Notes: generated by a model not told the origin, from the sequence alone. A stretch of 64,000 nucleotides of DNA from Phycisphaeraceae bacterium (GCA_029260715.1 JAJDCS010000039.1:154941-218940); one strand, 5' to 3'; counted from the first letter of the stretch, positions 19,915-28,897 are shown. Translations and numbers: made by a program.

Positions 19915-22050
19915 TTAGAATCGGATCGACACGCCCGCCCCGGCGCCGAAGTCCGAGTGGTACTGCCCGACGATCGATAGCTCTTTGGTTAGCGTCCACT
20001 CCAAACCGGCCAGCCATTCCCAGCGTTCTTCGGTGTCGTATTGGGCTTCGGCGAACGCCGAGAGGCGGTCCGTGATTTGGATGTCCTTATGCACCGCCGC
20101 CCGGAACTCGCCTTCCGTGTCCACCCACAGGCTGCTTTCAATATTGAAAGGCAGCAGGTAGCGGACGCCGAAGACACCCCGCGTGTGCTCTTCCGTGACA
20201 TCCACGCCGCCGAACAGCGTTAAGAAACGATCGAAATAACGGTTGTAGGTAGCCTCGACTTCGAACTGATCGTCGTCGCCTTGGTCCTCCCAGGCCCCTT
20301 CCCACTTGACGCTGAATATGTTGCGCGTGTTGGACAGGACGATCTCGCCATCACTCATCTGCGACAGAAACGCGGCTTGACCCCAGAAGTAAAACGGGTC
20401 GTGGTGCATCTCGTTGCCCGGCTCATGGCGGATGGCGGCGATCACGGGGTCGGGCTGTGAGCCTTCGTAGTGAACGATGCGCGTCATGCCGGACATCATG
20501 TGGTACAGCACGTGGCAGTGCATAAACCAATCTTTGTCCTCGCTGCCATAAAACTCAATCACTCGCTTGCCGAATGGTGGGATGTCCACGGTGTGCTTGA
20601 GCGGGGCGTGGTCGCCTTGGCCGTTGAGCACGCGGAAGAAGTGGCCGTGCAGGTGGATGGGGTGGTTCATCATCGTCTTGTTCTCGAAGACGATGCGCAC
20701 GTTCTGGCCCTTGCGCACGACGATGTAATCGGCTTCGGACAGCGTCTTGCCGTTGAACGACCAGATGTACCGCTCCATGTCACCGGTGAGGTTCAGGTTG
20801 ATTGTTTGCCAAGGCCTGTCCGGCGGCAGCGTGGTGGGCTGGGGTGATCGTAGCCGCTCGTACGGATTACCCGGTCGCGGTGGGTCGGGCTGGCGCGCCG
20901 GCGGCTGCATTGCATGACCCCTGCCGTGGTCCATTGCGTGGTGCTCGCCGTGGCCGGTGTCTTGCTTGGGCATATTCATGTCCGCGTGGCCGCCGTGGTC
21001 CATGCCCATGGCGCTGTGTGCTCTGTACAGGTCGGGCTTGGGGATGTCGGGGGCGGCTACGCGCTTACCGGTGCCCAGGTAGGCGGACGCGTGCCCCGAT
21101 CCGTCTTGAGCGGTGGCGCGGAACTCAAACGCCCCACCGCCTTGGGGGATAGTGACCAGCACGTCGTAGGTCTCGGCGATCGCCACGAGCATGCGGTCTG
21201 TCTCGAATGGCTCAACGTCTAGTCCGTCCGCCGCGACGACACGTATCGGCCCGCCAGCGAATTGCAGGTAGAAATATGTCGCCGACGACCCGTTAATGAT
21301 GCGCAGCAAGACCGTCTGCCCCGGCGCGGCCTCGATCGCGGTTTCCGGTTTGCCGTTGGCTAAGAAGCGGTCGTAGGCCACATCGGAAATGTCCATCGGC
21401 GGCATGCGGTCGAGCGACTGCTGGAGGGTTTCTTTGAGCGCGCCGGTTTGTATCGCCCCGATCAGGTTGGGCATCGCCCCTTTTTTGAGCATGTAGTATT
21501 CGCTGCCGCGCTTGAGCGTGCGCATCACCTCTTTGGGGTCTTCGTCGGTCCAATCCGACAGCATGACCACGTGCTCTGCGTCGGCGTGGACGCGTTTTTC
21601 TTTGTGATGGATCACGATCGAGCCTAAAACACCCCGCTGTTCCTGGAGGCCTGTGTGGGAGTGGTACCAGTACGTGCCCGACTGCTTGATCGGGAAGGAG
21701 TATGTATAGGTCTGGCCGGGGCGGATCGGCGGTGTAGTCAGGTATGGCACGCCGTCTTCTTTGTTGGGCAGCAGCAACCCGTGCCAGTGGATGGATGTTT
21801 CCACGTCCATGCGGTTGTGGACGCGCACCACGAGGTCGTCGCCTTCGGTCATTTCGAGTGTTGGGCCGGGGAGCTGCCCGTTGATCGTCATGGCGCGCAC
21901 GTCTTTGCCGGTGAAGTTGACGGTCTTGTAATCAACGACGAGGTCGTACTCGACGGTCCCGGCCATAGCGATGCCGCACCACCCTACCAGCAGAGCAAAC
22001 ACGGTTGCGAAATGAACAACCAAAGGTCTTGATTGATTTCTGAGGCGCAT
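19915..22050 (-). CDS. CopA-like multicopper oxidase fused to a CopB-like outer-membrane barrel domain
   Basis: A signal peptide (FATVFALLVGWCGIAMA) is followed by a three-cupredoxin multicopper oxidase with all four copper motifs: SIHWHGLLLP, YWYHSHTG, NHPIHLHGHFF and HCHVLYHMMSGM. A His/Met-rich loop (MDHGGHADMNMPKQ, GHGEHHAMDHGRGHAM) is typical of copper-resistance CopA. CopA normally ends soon after HCH-M, but here about 165 further residues follow. They begin MHHDPFYFWGQ and form alternating strands (FEVEATYNRYFDRFLTLFGG, SAFAEAQYDTEERWEWLAG), ending in AGAGVSIRF with a terminal phenylalanine. This looks like the barrel of CopB, normally a separate protein. A TTG at 22086 could add 12 residues. 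The likely role is oxidation of Cu(I) at the outer membrane. Confidence 0.85.
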   Translation of the reverse strand: MRLRNQSRPLVVHFATVFALLVGWCGIAMAGTVEYDLVVDYKTVNFTGKDVRAMTINGQLPGPTLEMTEGDDLVVRVHNRMDVETSIHWHGLLLPNKEDGVPYLTTPPIRPGQTYTYSFPIKQSGTYWYHSHTGLQEQRGVLGSIVIHHKEKRVHADAEHVVMLSDWTDEDPKEVMRTLKRGSEYYMLKKGAMPNLIGAIQTGALKETLQQSLDRMPPMDISDVAYDRFLANGKPETAIEAAPGQTVLLRIINGSSATYFYLQFAGGPIRVVAADGLDVEPFETDRMLVAIAETYDVLVTIPQGGGAFEFRATAQDGSGHASAYLGTGKRVAAPDIPKPDLYRAHSAMGMDHGGHADMNMPKQDTGHGEHHAMDHGRGHAMQPPARQPDPPRPGNPYERLRSPQPTTLPPDRPWQTINLNLTGDMERYIWSFNGKTLSEADYIVVRKGQNVRIVFENKTMMNHPIHLHGHFFRVLNGQGDHAPLKHTVDIPPFGKRVIEFYGSEDKDWFMHCHVLYHMMSGMTRIVHYEGSQPDPVIAAIRHEPGNEMHHDPFYFWGQAAFLSQMSDGEIVLSNTRNIFSVKWEGAWEDQGDDDQFEVEATYNRYFDRFLTLFGGVDVTEEHTRGVFGVRYLLPFNIESSLWVDTEGEFRAAVHKDIQITDRLSAFAEAQYDTEERWEWLAGLEWTLTKELSIVGQYHSDFGAGAGVSIRF

Positions 22051-22350
22051 AACAGTCACGTTATGCGTGGCAAATGCGGATGACAAGCGACACCGCTCGA
22101 TCTAAAGGCGAAGCGTCAAGTTACGGCTCTATAAGCCCAGTATTCGTTACAGCCAGGGGTATTGCTGGGCAAATCGCTGGCTAGCAGTGACGGGGGTGGC
22201 TGGCTCGATTACATATACCAAGTTCGGCACGATCTATTTGTTATCAGCGACTGCGCCAAACACTAGGTGAAAGGCTGCGTCTTTTCGGAAGCGGCTCCGT
22301 CTATAAAGGTAGGAATGAAACCCGTATTTTCCAATTTAAAGGAGTAAGCC
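22051..22350. other. Divergent intergenic region between oxidase and arsI-like genes
   Basis: 300 bp of lower GC than the neighbours. It must hold both promoters. An AAAGGAG ribosome-binding site for the plus-strand gene is at 22338-22344. No metal-box palindrome or ECF-type promoter could be assigned with confidence. Confidence 0.4.
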
Positions 22351-22800
22351 ATGAATCCTCAACCCTTTGTAGATTTTCCCAACAACAGCCGTATTCACGT
22401 AGGGCTAGCCGTTACAGACCTGGAACGGTCTAAACAATTTTACCGTGCGTTATTCGGTACGGAACCCGTCAAAGAACGCCCTGGATATGTAAAGTTTGAA
22501 TCGACCGACCCTTCAGTTAATTTGTCGTTGAATCAAACCGATGCCGAACAAAGACCCATCAATCCAGCGACGCACTACGGCATACAAGTTAAATCAACAC
22601 AAGCGGTCGACGAGGCGGCCCGGAGATTTCAAGCCGCGGGCTTAAATACGCTCATGGAACGGCACACCACCTGTTGCTACGCTCTACAGGACAAGGCGTG
22701 GGTCGTGGACCCTGACGGGAACCGCTGGGAAATCTTTGTGGTTTTGGAGACTAACACGGAACACAAGAAAAACGCCAATTCAACCTGTTGTGTCACGTAA
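22351..22800 (+). CDS. arsI: ArsI/CadI-family dioxygenase, putative organoarsenical C-As lyase
   Basis: Vicinal-oxygen-chelate fold protein of 149 residues. Iron ligands are placed as in ArsI: H16 (IHVGLAVTD), H75 (THYGIQV) and E127 (WEIFVV). The substrate cysteine pair C108-C109 is in RHTTCCYALQDKAWVVDPDG. ArsI breaks the carbon-arsenic bond of methylarsenite; CadI is the related cadmium-induced protein. A second cysteine pair ends the protein (STCCVT, C146-C147). AAAGGAG lies seven bases before the ATG. The GC content is lower than in the surrounding genes, a hint of transfer. It is followed after 42 bp by the SigZ-like gene, probably in one operon. Confidence 0.85.
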   Translation: MNPQPFVDFPNNSRIHVGLAVTDLERSKQFYRALFGTEPVKERPGYVKFESTDPSVNLSLNQTDAEQRPINPATHYGIQVKSTQAVDEAARRFQAAGLNTLMERHTTCCYALQDKAWVVDPDGNRWEIFVVLETNTEHKKNANSTCCVT

Positions 22801-22842
22801 AACCGATGCGCCGTCTGCCCCAGCGGCGCGGCAGCGAAAACC

Positions 22843-23412
22843 ATGAAACAGAAATTATCCACAAAAAGCATATGGGAGCTCCTCAGCGCCAAGCTGAGGG
22901 GCTTTATTCTTTCCCGTGTCCACGACGAAAACGTCGCATCGGATTTGGTTCAGGAAACCTTTCTTCGTATCCATAAGAGCCTGGATACGATCGACGACGA
23001 TAGCCGGGTCGAGTCCTGGGTCTTTCAGATAGCCAGGCATTTGATCGCGGACTACTACCGATCCCAAAAAAAGACGGCTACGCCACTGGGTATTGAACCC
23101 GAAAACGGCACCGAAAAATCAGACAACATGAACGACCGTGCCGCTGGCTGGATCGCTGAGATGATCGGGCAACTCCCCGACACCTACCGCGAAGCGGTGC
23201 GGCTCTATGAGATGGAACACCTACCCCAGCAGGAGATCGCGGACCGCCTGGGGATAACCCTCTCGGGGACAAAATCCCGGATCCAACGCGGCCGTGAACT
23301 CATCAAGGCATCCCTAGACGCCTGCTGCAAATTTGAGTTTGATGCACGCGGCAATATCCTCGATTATGAAAAGAAGAATACCACGGCTTGTTGCGACACC
23401 TGTGATGATTGA
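22843..23412 (+). CDS. sigZ: SigZ-like ECF sigma factor with cysteine-rich tail
   Basis: RNA polymerase sigma factor of the extracytoplasmic-function type. Region 2 is at about residues 15-75 (DLVQETFLRIHKSL, SWVFQIARHLIADYYR). Region 4 is at about residues 105-160 (LPDTYREAVRLYEMEHLPQ, EIADRLGITLSGTKSRIQRG). The extension has C161-C162 (ACCKFEFDARGNILDYEKK) and ends with C183-C184 and C187 (ACCDTCDD). The CxFxxDxRGNxxDY stretch and terminal cysteines are typical of the SigZ group. No anti-sigma gene is adjacent, so the cysteine tail itself may be the sensor (inference). It follows the ArsI-like gene by 42 bp. Confidence 0.85.
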   Translation: MKQKLSTKSIWELLSAKLRGFILSRVHDENVASDLVQETFLRIHKSLDTIDDDSRVESWVFQIARHLIADYYRSQKKTATPLGIEPENGTEKSDNMNDRAAGWIAEMIGQLPDTYREAVRLYEMEHLPQQEIADRLGITLSGTKSRIQRGRELIKASLDACCKFEFDARGNILDYEKKNTTACCDTCDD

Positions 23413-23520
23413 CCCTCTACCCGACGCCCGGTGTAGCCGGCGCATGTACCGGCGTTAACAAAGCAATCAAGACGGCCGAACCTTCTTTAGGCGAGCCAAA
23501 CTTTTACACCCGCGGCCGCT

Positions 23521-24291
23521 TTAGGTGAACGGCTGGCGTGAGGTGGCGGGGTGGCCTGGGTCGATACCTACGCGCGTTCCCTCGGCGGTCTGCTGGGCGG
23601 CGGGGCCGGTGATCTCGGGCGGGCGCGGGCCAAGCCAGCATTCCCCCTCGTAGCATTTGTGGATGATCTGCACCGCTTCGTCGACGCTGTCGGTCACGCG
23701 GAATAGGCTCATGTCCTGCGCGTCGATGTACTCGTTCCGCTGGATCATCTGCTCACGCATCCAACCGACCAGCCCGTCCCAGAACGCGTGGCCGATACAC
23801 ACGACCGGGAACGGCTCGACCTTGAGCGTCTGGATCAGCGTGAGGCTCTCGAAGAACTCGTCCATCGTGCCGAACCCGCCGGGGAAGATGATAAACCCCT
23901 TGGCGTACTTGACGAACATGACCTTCCGCACGAAGAAGTACCGGAAGGTCAACTCGTGCGTCTGGTAGGGGTTGGGCTTCTGCTCCATGGGCAGGCTGAT
24001 GTTCAGGCCCACCGACTGCCCCCCCGCTTCCATGGCCCCGCGGTTGGCCGCCTCCATGATCCCCGGCCCGCCGCCGGTGATCACCGCGAATTTGGTCTCC
24101 ACCAGCTTGCGCCCGCACTCGACCGCCTGCTGGTACTCGGGCTTGTCTTCGGGTGTGCGTGACGACCCGAACACCGACACCGCCGGGCCGATCGTGCTGA
24201 GCGCTTCGATCCCGTCGACAAACTCCGACAGGATGCGGAACATCATCCACGTCTCTTTGCTCAGGTTTGCTTCTGTCTGCTTTGAATTCAT
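23521..24291 (-). CDS. LOG-family protein (TIGR00730 type)
   Basis: Rossmann-like protein of 256 residues with the LOG signatures ITGGGPGIMEAANRGA and FPGGFGTMDEFFE. These form the nucleotide site of cytokinin-activating phosphoribohydrolases (older name: lysine decarboxylase-like). Such enzymes release ribose 5-phosphate from nucleotide monophosphates; many bacterial members act on AMP or have unknown substrates. An N-terminal helical extension (residues 1-35) and a C-terminal tail of 30 residues lie outside the core. A palindrome shared with the 6.1 kb site lies about 50 bp upstream. It is a monocistronic gene, convergent with the sigma-factor gene. Confidence 0.9.
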   Translation of the reverse strand: MNSKQTEANLSKETWMMFRILSEFVDGIEALSTIGPAVSVFGSSRTPEDKPEYQQAVECGRKLVETKFAVITGGGPGIMEAANRGAMEAGGQSVGLNISLPMEQKPNPYQTHELTFRYFFVRKVMFVKYAKGFIIFPGGFGTMDEFFESLTLIQTLKVEPFPVVCIGHAFWDGLVGWMREQMIQRNEYIDAQDMSLFRVTDSVDEAVQIIHKCYEGECWLGPRPPEITGPAAQQTAEGTRVGIDPGHPATSRQPFT

Positions 24292-24733
24292 TGACTTTCT
24301 TTCCGTTTCATCAAGGCTTTTAACTTCAACCGCCTTGCCTTGTTATACACGACAGGCGGAGTGGCAACCCCCTGGCGTTTAGTTTGAAGAATATCGGCTA
24401 TCGGTTACACAAAACTCCCCACGGCCGTCCTGTAAAGAACCGCCCATAACGCAGATCGTGCCAGGGCTCGCCCCATCACCACGTGAGTCGGCTGCTTATC
24501 TCCCCAAAACAGACAGCACCATCAGATTAGAATTATTATAAACATATCTCTCACAGTGCTTTAAAAGCCTATCAATTTTTCGCCGCATACAATGGTTGTG
24601 AGCCGCAGCAACGCAAAATTTTTCTTCTCACTTCACCCCGATCACGGTAAGCTGGTATTGGGAAAGGGCGATATGTCCATACCAAACGACCACTTATCCT
24701 CTGATCGCCTCATTTTCCGCAAGGAGACCCGTC
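24292..24733. other. 442 bp gene-free, AT-rich region
   Basis: Holds the LOG-gene promoter side (a TATAAC box and the 17-base shared motif at 24341-24357) and, on the right, the leader of the zinc-ribbon gene. The middle (24520-24600) is clearly AT-rich. No convincing open frame or RNA gene was seen. Confidence 0.5.
24337..24357. promoter_or_regulatory. Imperfect palindrome shared with the 6.1 kb site
   Basis: GCCTTGT-TATACACG-ACAGGC: the same motif as 6074-6093 with one extra base in the left arm and one substitution. It lies about 50 bp upstream of the LOG-family start, on the minus-strand leader. Confidence 0.35.
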
Positions 24734-25318
24734 ATGATCCGGTTCCGATGCTTCCGCTGTAATCACATGATCCGCTGCCCCGATGAGTACGCGGGCAAGG
24801 TGGTCAGGTGCCCTTCGTGCAAGGACATGACATTCGTCCCCCCTACCCTCGATGACGCCGAAGCTGCGCTGGCGGCGGCTGCCCCCCAACTGCCCGCCCA
24901 CAGCGACGAGCAACCCGCGGCGGGCCCAGCCGACGAGCAGTCCCTCTCCGCAGCCGCCGCCGCGGAAGTGTCACAAACAAGGGGGGCCATGAAACGCCAC
25001 CAGACGCTCAGAGCCCACCACTACGCCTGGCTTAAATTCATGGGCAGTGCGTACATCTCGCTGGGGGTGGTGGCGGCTATCATGTGTGTGATCCGGATTT
25101 TCATGCAGCTAAGCGAGTCGCTGTCGCAGCAAGCTCAAGGTCGCGTGCACAACGCCGCGGATATCTTCGCAGCGTGCGTCTGGCTGCTCGGCGGACTGGC
25201 GGCGACCCTCACCCTTTTCGCGTTGGGGCAGTGCGTCTTAGCTTTCCGCGATATGGTTATCAACTCGTGGGTCACGCGCGAGTTGGCTGTGCTCCAGCGG
25301 GCGGGCAACCGGGTGTAA
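24734..25318 (+). CDS. Zinc-ribbon protein with two membrane segments, unknown function
   Basis: 194 residues. The N-terminus has a treble CxxC arrangement, FRCFRCNHMIRCPDEYAG then VVRCPSCK, like the MJ0042-type zinc ribbons common in Planctomycetota. An Ala/Pro/Glu linker (residues 40-80) leads to two predicted membrane helices, FMGSAYISLGVVAAIMCVI and the ACVWLLGGLAATLTLFALG segment. It is probably an inner-membrane protein with a cytoplasmic zinc ribbon. AAGGAG is nine bases upstream of the ATG. No enzymatic motif is visible; the function is unknown. Confidence 0.75.
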   Translation: MIRFRCFRCNHMIRCPDEYAGKVVRCPSCKDMTFVPPTLDDAEAALAAAAPQLPAHSDEQPAAGPADEQSLSAAAAAEVSQTRGAMKRHQTLRAHHYAWLKFMGSAYISLGVVAAIMCVIRIFMQLSESLSQQAQGRVHNAADIFAACVWLLGGLAATLTLFALGQCVLAFRDMVINSWVTRELAVLQRAGNRV

Positions 25319-25422
25319 TGGGCCGGCGTCCCAGCCGCTTGCCGCACAACGAGACCTGCTAACATGGGCGTGCAACACACCGACGGATCAACCCCAAGCC
25401 CGTACACGAAAGGACCAGCCGC

Positions 25423-25776
25423 ATGAGCGCCCAGACCCCCGAAGAGCTTTCAGGTAAAAAATGCGTGCCATGCGAGGGTGGTGTTGAGCCTTACGCTCCC
25501 GAAGCGGTCAAAGCCCAATTGGCGCAACTCGACGGCTGGCAACTGACGCACGAAGGCAAACGCATCCGCAAGAACTGGTCGGTGAAAAACTTCCTGGCGG
25601 CGCTGGCGTTCTTTGGGAAGGTGGCCGAGATCGCCGAGCAGGAAGGCCACCACCCCGATCTGCACCTGGAAGGCTACCGCCACATTTGGATCGAGATCTG
25701 GACCCACGCGATCGGCGGGCTGTCTGAAAACGACTTCATCCTGGCGGCCAAGATCAACCGATTGCCGGTTGAGTGA
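25423..25776 (+). CDS. phhB: Pterin-4a-carbinolamine dehydratase
   Basis: 117 residues. Dehydrates 4a-hydroxytetrahydrobiopterin, recycling the cofactor of aromatic amino acid hydroxylases. The family core EQEGHHPDLHLEGYRHIWIE carries the active-site HHP and a further His; THAIGGLSENDF ends the domain. An N-terminal piece (SGKKCVPCEGGVEPY) is typical of the longer bacterial form. No phenylalanine hydroxylase gene is near. Its last 23 bases overlap the end of pabB on the other strand. pabB and folC, also pterin/folate genes, are within 6 kb. Confidence 0.92.
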   Translation: MSAQTPEELSGKKCVPCEGGVEPYAPEAVKAQLAQLDGWQLTHEGKRIRKNWSVKNFLAALAFFGKVAEIAEQEGHHPDLHLEGYRHIWIEIWTHAIGGLSENDFILAAKINRLPVE

Positions 25777-27250
25777 CCGCGGCCACAACGGGCGGCGGCG
25801 GGCTTTGCCCCACCGCTTCCAACGAACTCCGCTCAAGCCCCAGCGCCGTGAGCATGGTCGCGGCTTTGTCGAGCGACTCGCCATACTCGTCGGCCGGGTC
25901 TGAATCCGCCACAACGCCGCTGCCGACTGAAAAATCAACGCGCCCCGCAGCGGGATCAACCTGCATCGTGCGGATCGCCACGTTCAGGCACGCCTGATCC
26001 TTCGACAGATACCCGATACACCCGCAGTACGGTCCACGGCGGGCAGGCTCAAGCCGGTCGATGATCTGCATGACGCGCACCTTCGGCGCGCCCGTCACCG
26101 ACCCACCCGGCAGTGCCGCGCGTAGCAAGCTAACAATGTCTTTCGACCGGTGCAGCCGCCCCTCGATCGTCGCCACGCCGTGGTGCACCGTCGGGTGCGA
26201 CTCGATCACGCGCGGCTCGCTGACACGGACAGAGCCGTAGTCGCACACCCGCCCCAGGTCGTTTCGCATCAAGTCGACGATCATGGCCAACTCGGCGGTG
26301 TCTTTTTCGCTGCGGTACAGCTCGGCGGGGTTCACTGAAGCCGGGCGCGTGCCCTTGATCGGCCGAGTCACCACGCGGCCGGCGTCCATTTGCAGGAACA
26401 ACTCGGGCGAGGCGGACAACACAGCTGGGCGTTGGGTGTCGTCAGCCGACAAGCCGCCAACGCCCAGCCCCGACGCCAGTTCAAGGTACGCCCCGTACCA
26501 CGCAGTCGAGGCCGCGGCCAACCGATCGAACAACGCCCGCGTGGGGGTCGGGCCCGCCCCCGCGAACCGCGCCGTTAGCCGCTGGGCAAGGTTGACCTGG
26601 AACACGTCACCCGAAGCGATGTACCGCTTTACTTCCCGCACCGCTTGCTCGAATTGCTCACGGGTAAAACCGCTTTGGATGTTTGACGCTTCAATGCTAT
26701 TGATCGCGGGCGCCGGCTTGCGCAAACGTGCTTCTAGCTGACGGGTCTGGTCCTCCCACGCCCCGCAGGCGAACCACCGCTGCTCGAGTCCGTCGTAAAC
26801 CAGATACCCCGGGCAGTACCCCAGTTCAACGATGGGCCAGCCGCGGTCGGCTTTGGCGGTGCCGGGCCCCGATGGCAGCCGCTCCACCCACCGACCCAAG
26901 TCATAGCTTAAGTAGCCGATCCACAAGCCCCGCCCCTCGGTCGCGTTTAACAACGCGCGCAGATCGTCGAACGGCTTGTGCGTGAACTGTTCAACCGGGC
27001 AGGTGCGATCGGCAGCGAGCCACCGGCTTTGCCCACGCGGCGCGCCGCTGGCGTTACCGGCGGCGCCGGGTTGATCACCTGCTGAAACAAACCGGTACGT
27101 GCCCACCGGCTGGGCAAAGACCGACCACCGTGCCCACCGAGCGTCCAACCGCCCCGAGTGCAGCAGCGCCACGCGGCGGTCACGCGGCCACCGCCCGAGC
27201 ACCTCAAGCGGGCCCCACCGCCAGTCTAAAGACCTGCCACAGACTTGCAT
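25754..27250 (-). CDS. pabB: Aminodeoxychorismate synthase component I
   Basis: Chorismate-utilising enzyme of 498 residues, making 4-amino-4-deoxychorismate for folate. The PIKGTRP motif, with its lysine, separates PabB from anthranilate synthase TrpE. Other signatures are DLMRNDLGRVC, TVHHGVATIEGRL, ALPGGSVTGAPKVRVMQIID and the GYLSKD/VAIRTMQV end of the domain. The N-terminal half is the tryptophan-binding-like domain. A proline/valine-rich tail (residues 480-498) has no match in the family and overlaps phhB by 23 bp tail to tail. It is divergent from corA. No glutamine amidotransferase (pabA) gene is adjacent. Confidence 0.9.
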   Translation of the reverse strand: MQVCGRSLDWRWGPLEVLGRWPRDRRVALLHSGRLDARWARWSVFAQPVGTYRFVSAGDQPGAAGNASGAPRGQSRWLAADRTCPVEQFTHKPFDDLRALLNATEGRGLWIGYLSYDLGRWVERLPSGPGTAKADRGWPIVELGYCPGYLVYDGLEQRWFACGAWEDQTRQLEARLRKPAPAINSIEASNIQSGFTREQFEQAVREVKRYIASGDVFQVNLAQRLTARFAGAGPTPTRALFDRLAAASTAWYGAYLELASGLGVGGLSADDTQRPAVLSASPELFLQMDAGRVVTRPIKGTRPASVNPAELYRSEKDTAELAMIVDLMRNDLGRVCDYGSVRVSEPRVIESHPTVHHGVATIEGRLHRSKDIVSLLRAALPGGSVTGAPKVRVMQIIDRLEPARRGPYCGCIGYLSKDQACLNVAIRTMQVDPAAGRVDFSVGSGVVADSDPADEYGESLDKAATMLTALGLERSSLEAVGQSPPPPVVAAVTQPAIG

Positions 27251-27371
27251 AAGAGTATGATAACCTGCACGCTGTACGACCGGTTGGACTTGACGGGGTC
27301 ACAATCGTCCGGCCTGCATTGCACACGGCAGCGCATGGCCACCCGACGCCGTGCCATACAGGAGACGAGCG

Positions 27372-28556
27372 ATGGCCGATCAAGAACCGCAACGCACCAC
27401 TGCTTCGCACATCACCAACCCGCGCAAGGCGATCCGGGCTGTCAAAACACTCGTCAAAACACCGATGTCGAGGCTGTTTTATAAAGCCACGCCGGGCAGG
27501 CGGCCGGGCATTAACCCCGATGATATCGCCGCTTCGCCCACACCCGATCAGGCCGTGGGCGTCACCTGTATCGACTACGGCACCGACAAGGTTTCCGTTG
27601 AGCAGGTTGCCAATCTCGAAGCGTTTTTAGCCCAGCCGCACCCTCAATGGGGACGTGTCCGGTGGCTTGATATCAACAGCGTGTCTGACCTGAATATCAT
27701 CAAGATGGTCACAGAGCGCTACGGCCTGCACCCGCTGATCGTCGAGGACATCCTCCACGTGCCCCAGCGTCCGAAAGCGGAAATCTACCCCGTCGAGGAT
27801 TCACAGCAGGACTGCCCGGGCATGTTCATTATCGCGCAGATGAACAGGCTGATCGACGGGCGCATCATCAGCGAGCAGGTGAGCATATGCACAAGCCACA
27901 ACACCGTATTGACGTTCCAAGAAAAGCCCGGCGACGTGTGGGACCCGATCCGCCAACGGATCAACAAGGCTAGTTCCCGCCTGCGGTCCCGAAAAACGGG
28001 GTATCTCACCTACGCTTTGCTCGACGCGTTGATCGACCACAACTTCAGTATCCTGGAGCGCTACGGGGAAGAGCTCGAATCGCTCGAAGAGCTGACCCTT
28101 GACAACCCCTCGGCGGCCGCGATCAGCCGCATCCACGCGATGAAGCGAGAACTGCTACTGCTGCGTCGGCAAGTCTGGCCCACGCGCGAGGTCGTGAGCA
28201 CGCTACTGCGCGAAGAACACCCCTACTTCAGCGAAGAGACCCGCCTGTTCATGCGAGACGCGTATGACCACGCCGTGCAGGTCCTGGACGTGGTGGAGAC
28301 CTACCGCGAGGTCGCCTCCGGCTTAATCGACACACACATGACGGTTGTCGGCAACCGCATGAACGACGTCATGAAAACCCTGACCATGGTCGCGACAATT
28401 TTCATCCCCATCTCCTTCCTAGCCGGCGTGTTCGGGATGAACATGGATGACCTGCCGGGCATGCACACCCCGGGCGCGTTCCTAGGGTTCGCCGTCGCCT
28501 GCCTGACCGTCGCCGGCAGCATGCTCGCGTGGTTTAAACACAAGGGGTGGCTGTAG
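27372..28556 (+). CDS. corA: CorA-type magnesium/cobalt transport protein
   Basis: Homopentameric Mg2+/Co2+ channel of the inner membrane. The soluble N-terminal domain (residues 1-330) includes LHPLIVEDILHVPQRPK and the long stalk helix (YGEELESLEELTLDNPSA). Two helices follow: TMVATIFIPISFLAGVFGMN with the GMN selectivity motif, then GFAVACLTVAGSMLAWF and the basic tail KHKGWL. The open frame begins at GTG 27351, but GGAG at 27361-27364 is seven bases before the ATG at 27372, which is chosen. The N-terminal 45 residues are a basic extension. It is monocistronic. Confidence 0.93.
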   Translation: MADQEPQRTTASHITNPRKAIRAVKTLVKTPMSRLFYKATPGRRPGINPDDIAASPTPDQAVGVTCIDYGTDKVSVEQVANLEAFLAQPHPQWGRVRWLDINSVSDLNIIKMVTERYGLHPLIVEDILHVPQRPKAEIYPVEDSQQDCPGMFIIAQMNRLIDGRIISEQVSICTSHNTVLTFQEKPGDVWDPIRQRINKASSRLRSRKTGYLTYALLDALIDHNFSILERYGEELESLEELTLDNPSAAAISRIHAMKRELLLLRRQVWPTREVVSTLLREEHPYFSEETRLFMRDAYDHAVQVLDVVETYREVASGLIDTHMTVVGNRMNDVMKTLTMVATIFIPISFLAGVFGMNMDDLPGMHTPGAFLGFAVACLTVAGSMLAWFKHKGWL

Positions 28557-28567
28557 CTGCCGGATGC

Positions 28568-28897
28568 TTATTTCGCGGGTAGCGATTTAGCGAACTCAAC
28601 CGCCCGCGTCACCCAGCCCTTCAACGCGTCGTCCGTTTTAAACCCCGTGGCGGCCACGTAGACCATGGTCTTCATGGGCCTGCCGGTAAAGTCCATTGGG
28701 CGGGTGTGGGGCCGCTTCAGCGCGGTCGCGGCGGCGGTATCCCCCAGCCGCAGGACAAGGTCTTTGTCGAGCACGCCGCAGCACATGTTGCCGTTCAACA
28801 TGAACGCGATACCGCCGAACATCTTTTTTTCTGTGACACCCCTGCGCCGTTTGAGCGTCTCGCGTACGCGCTGAGCCGTTTTTTCGTCGTAGGCCAT
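28568..28897 (-). CDS. TfoX N-terminal domain protein
   Basis: 109 residues covering only the TfoX/Sxy N-terminal domain: KKMFGGIAFMLNGNMCCGV, DKDLVLRLG and the closing MDFTGRPMKTMVYVA. Full-length Sxy is a competence regulator in gammaproteobacteria, but single-domain members are widespread and of unknown function. It ends 12 bp after corA, convergent. There is no competence gene nearby, so no role in DNA uptake is claimed. Confidence 0.88.
   Translation of the reverse strand: MAYDEKTAQRVRETLKRRRGVTEKKMFGGIAFMLNGNMCCGVLDKDLVLRLGDTAAATALKRPHTRPMDFTGRPMKTMVYVAATGFKTDDALKGWVTRAVEFAKSLPAK

Noticed and set aside
22260..22320. ECF-type promoter (repeated CGTC) before arsI
   Set aside because: Two CGTC motifs exist but no -35 partner at 16-17 bp spacing.
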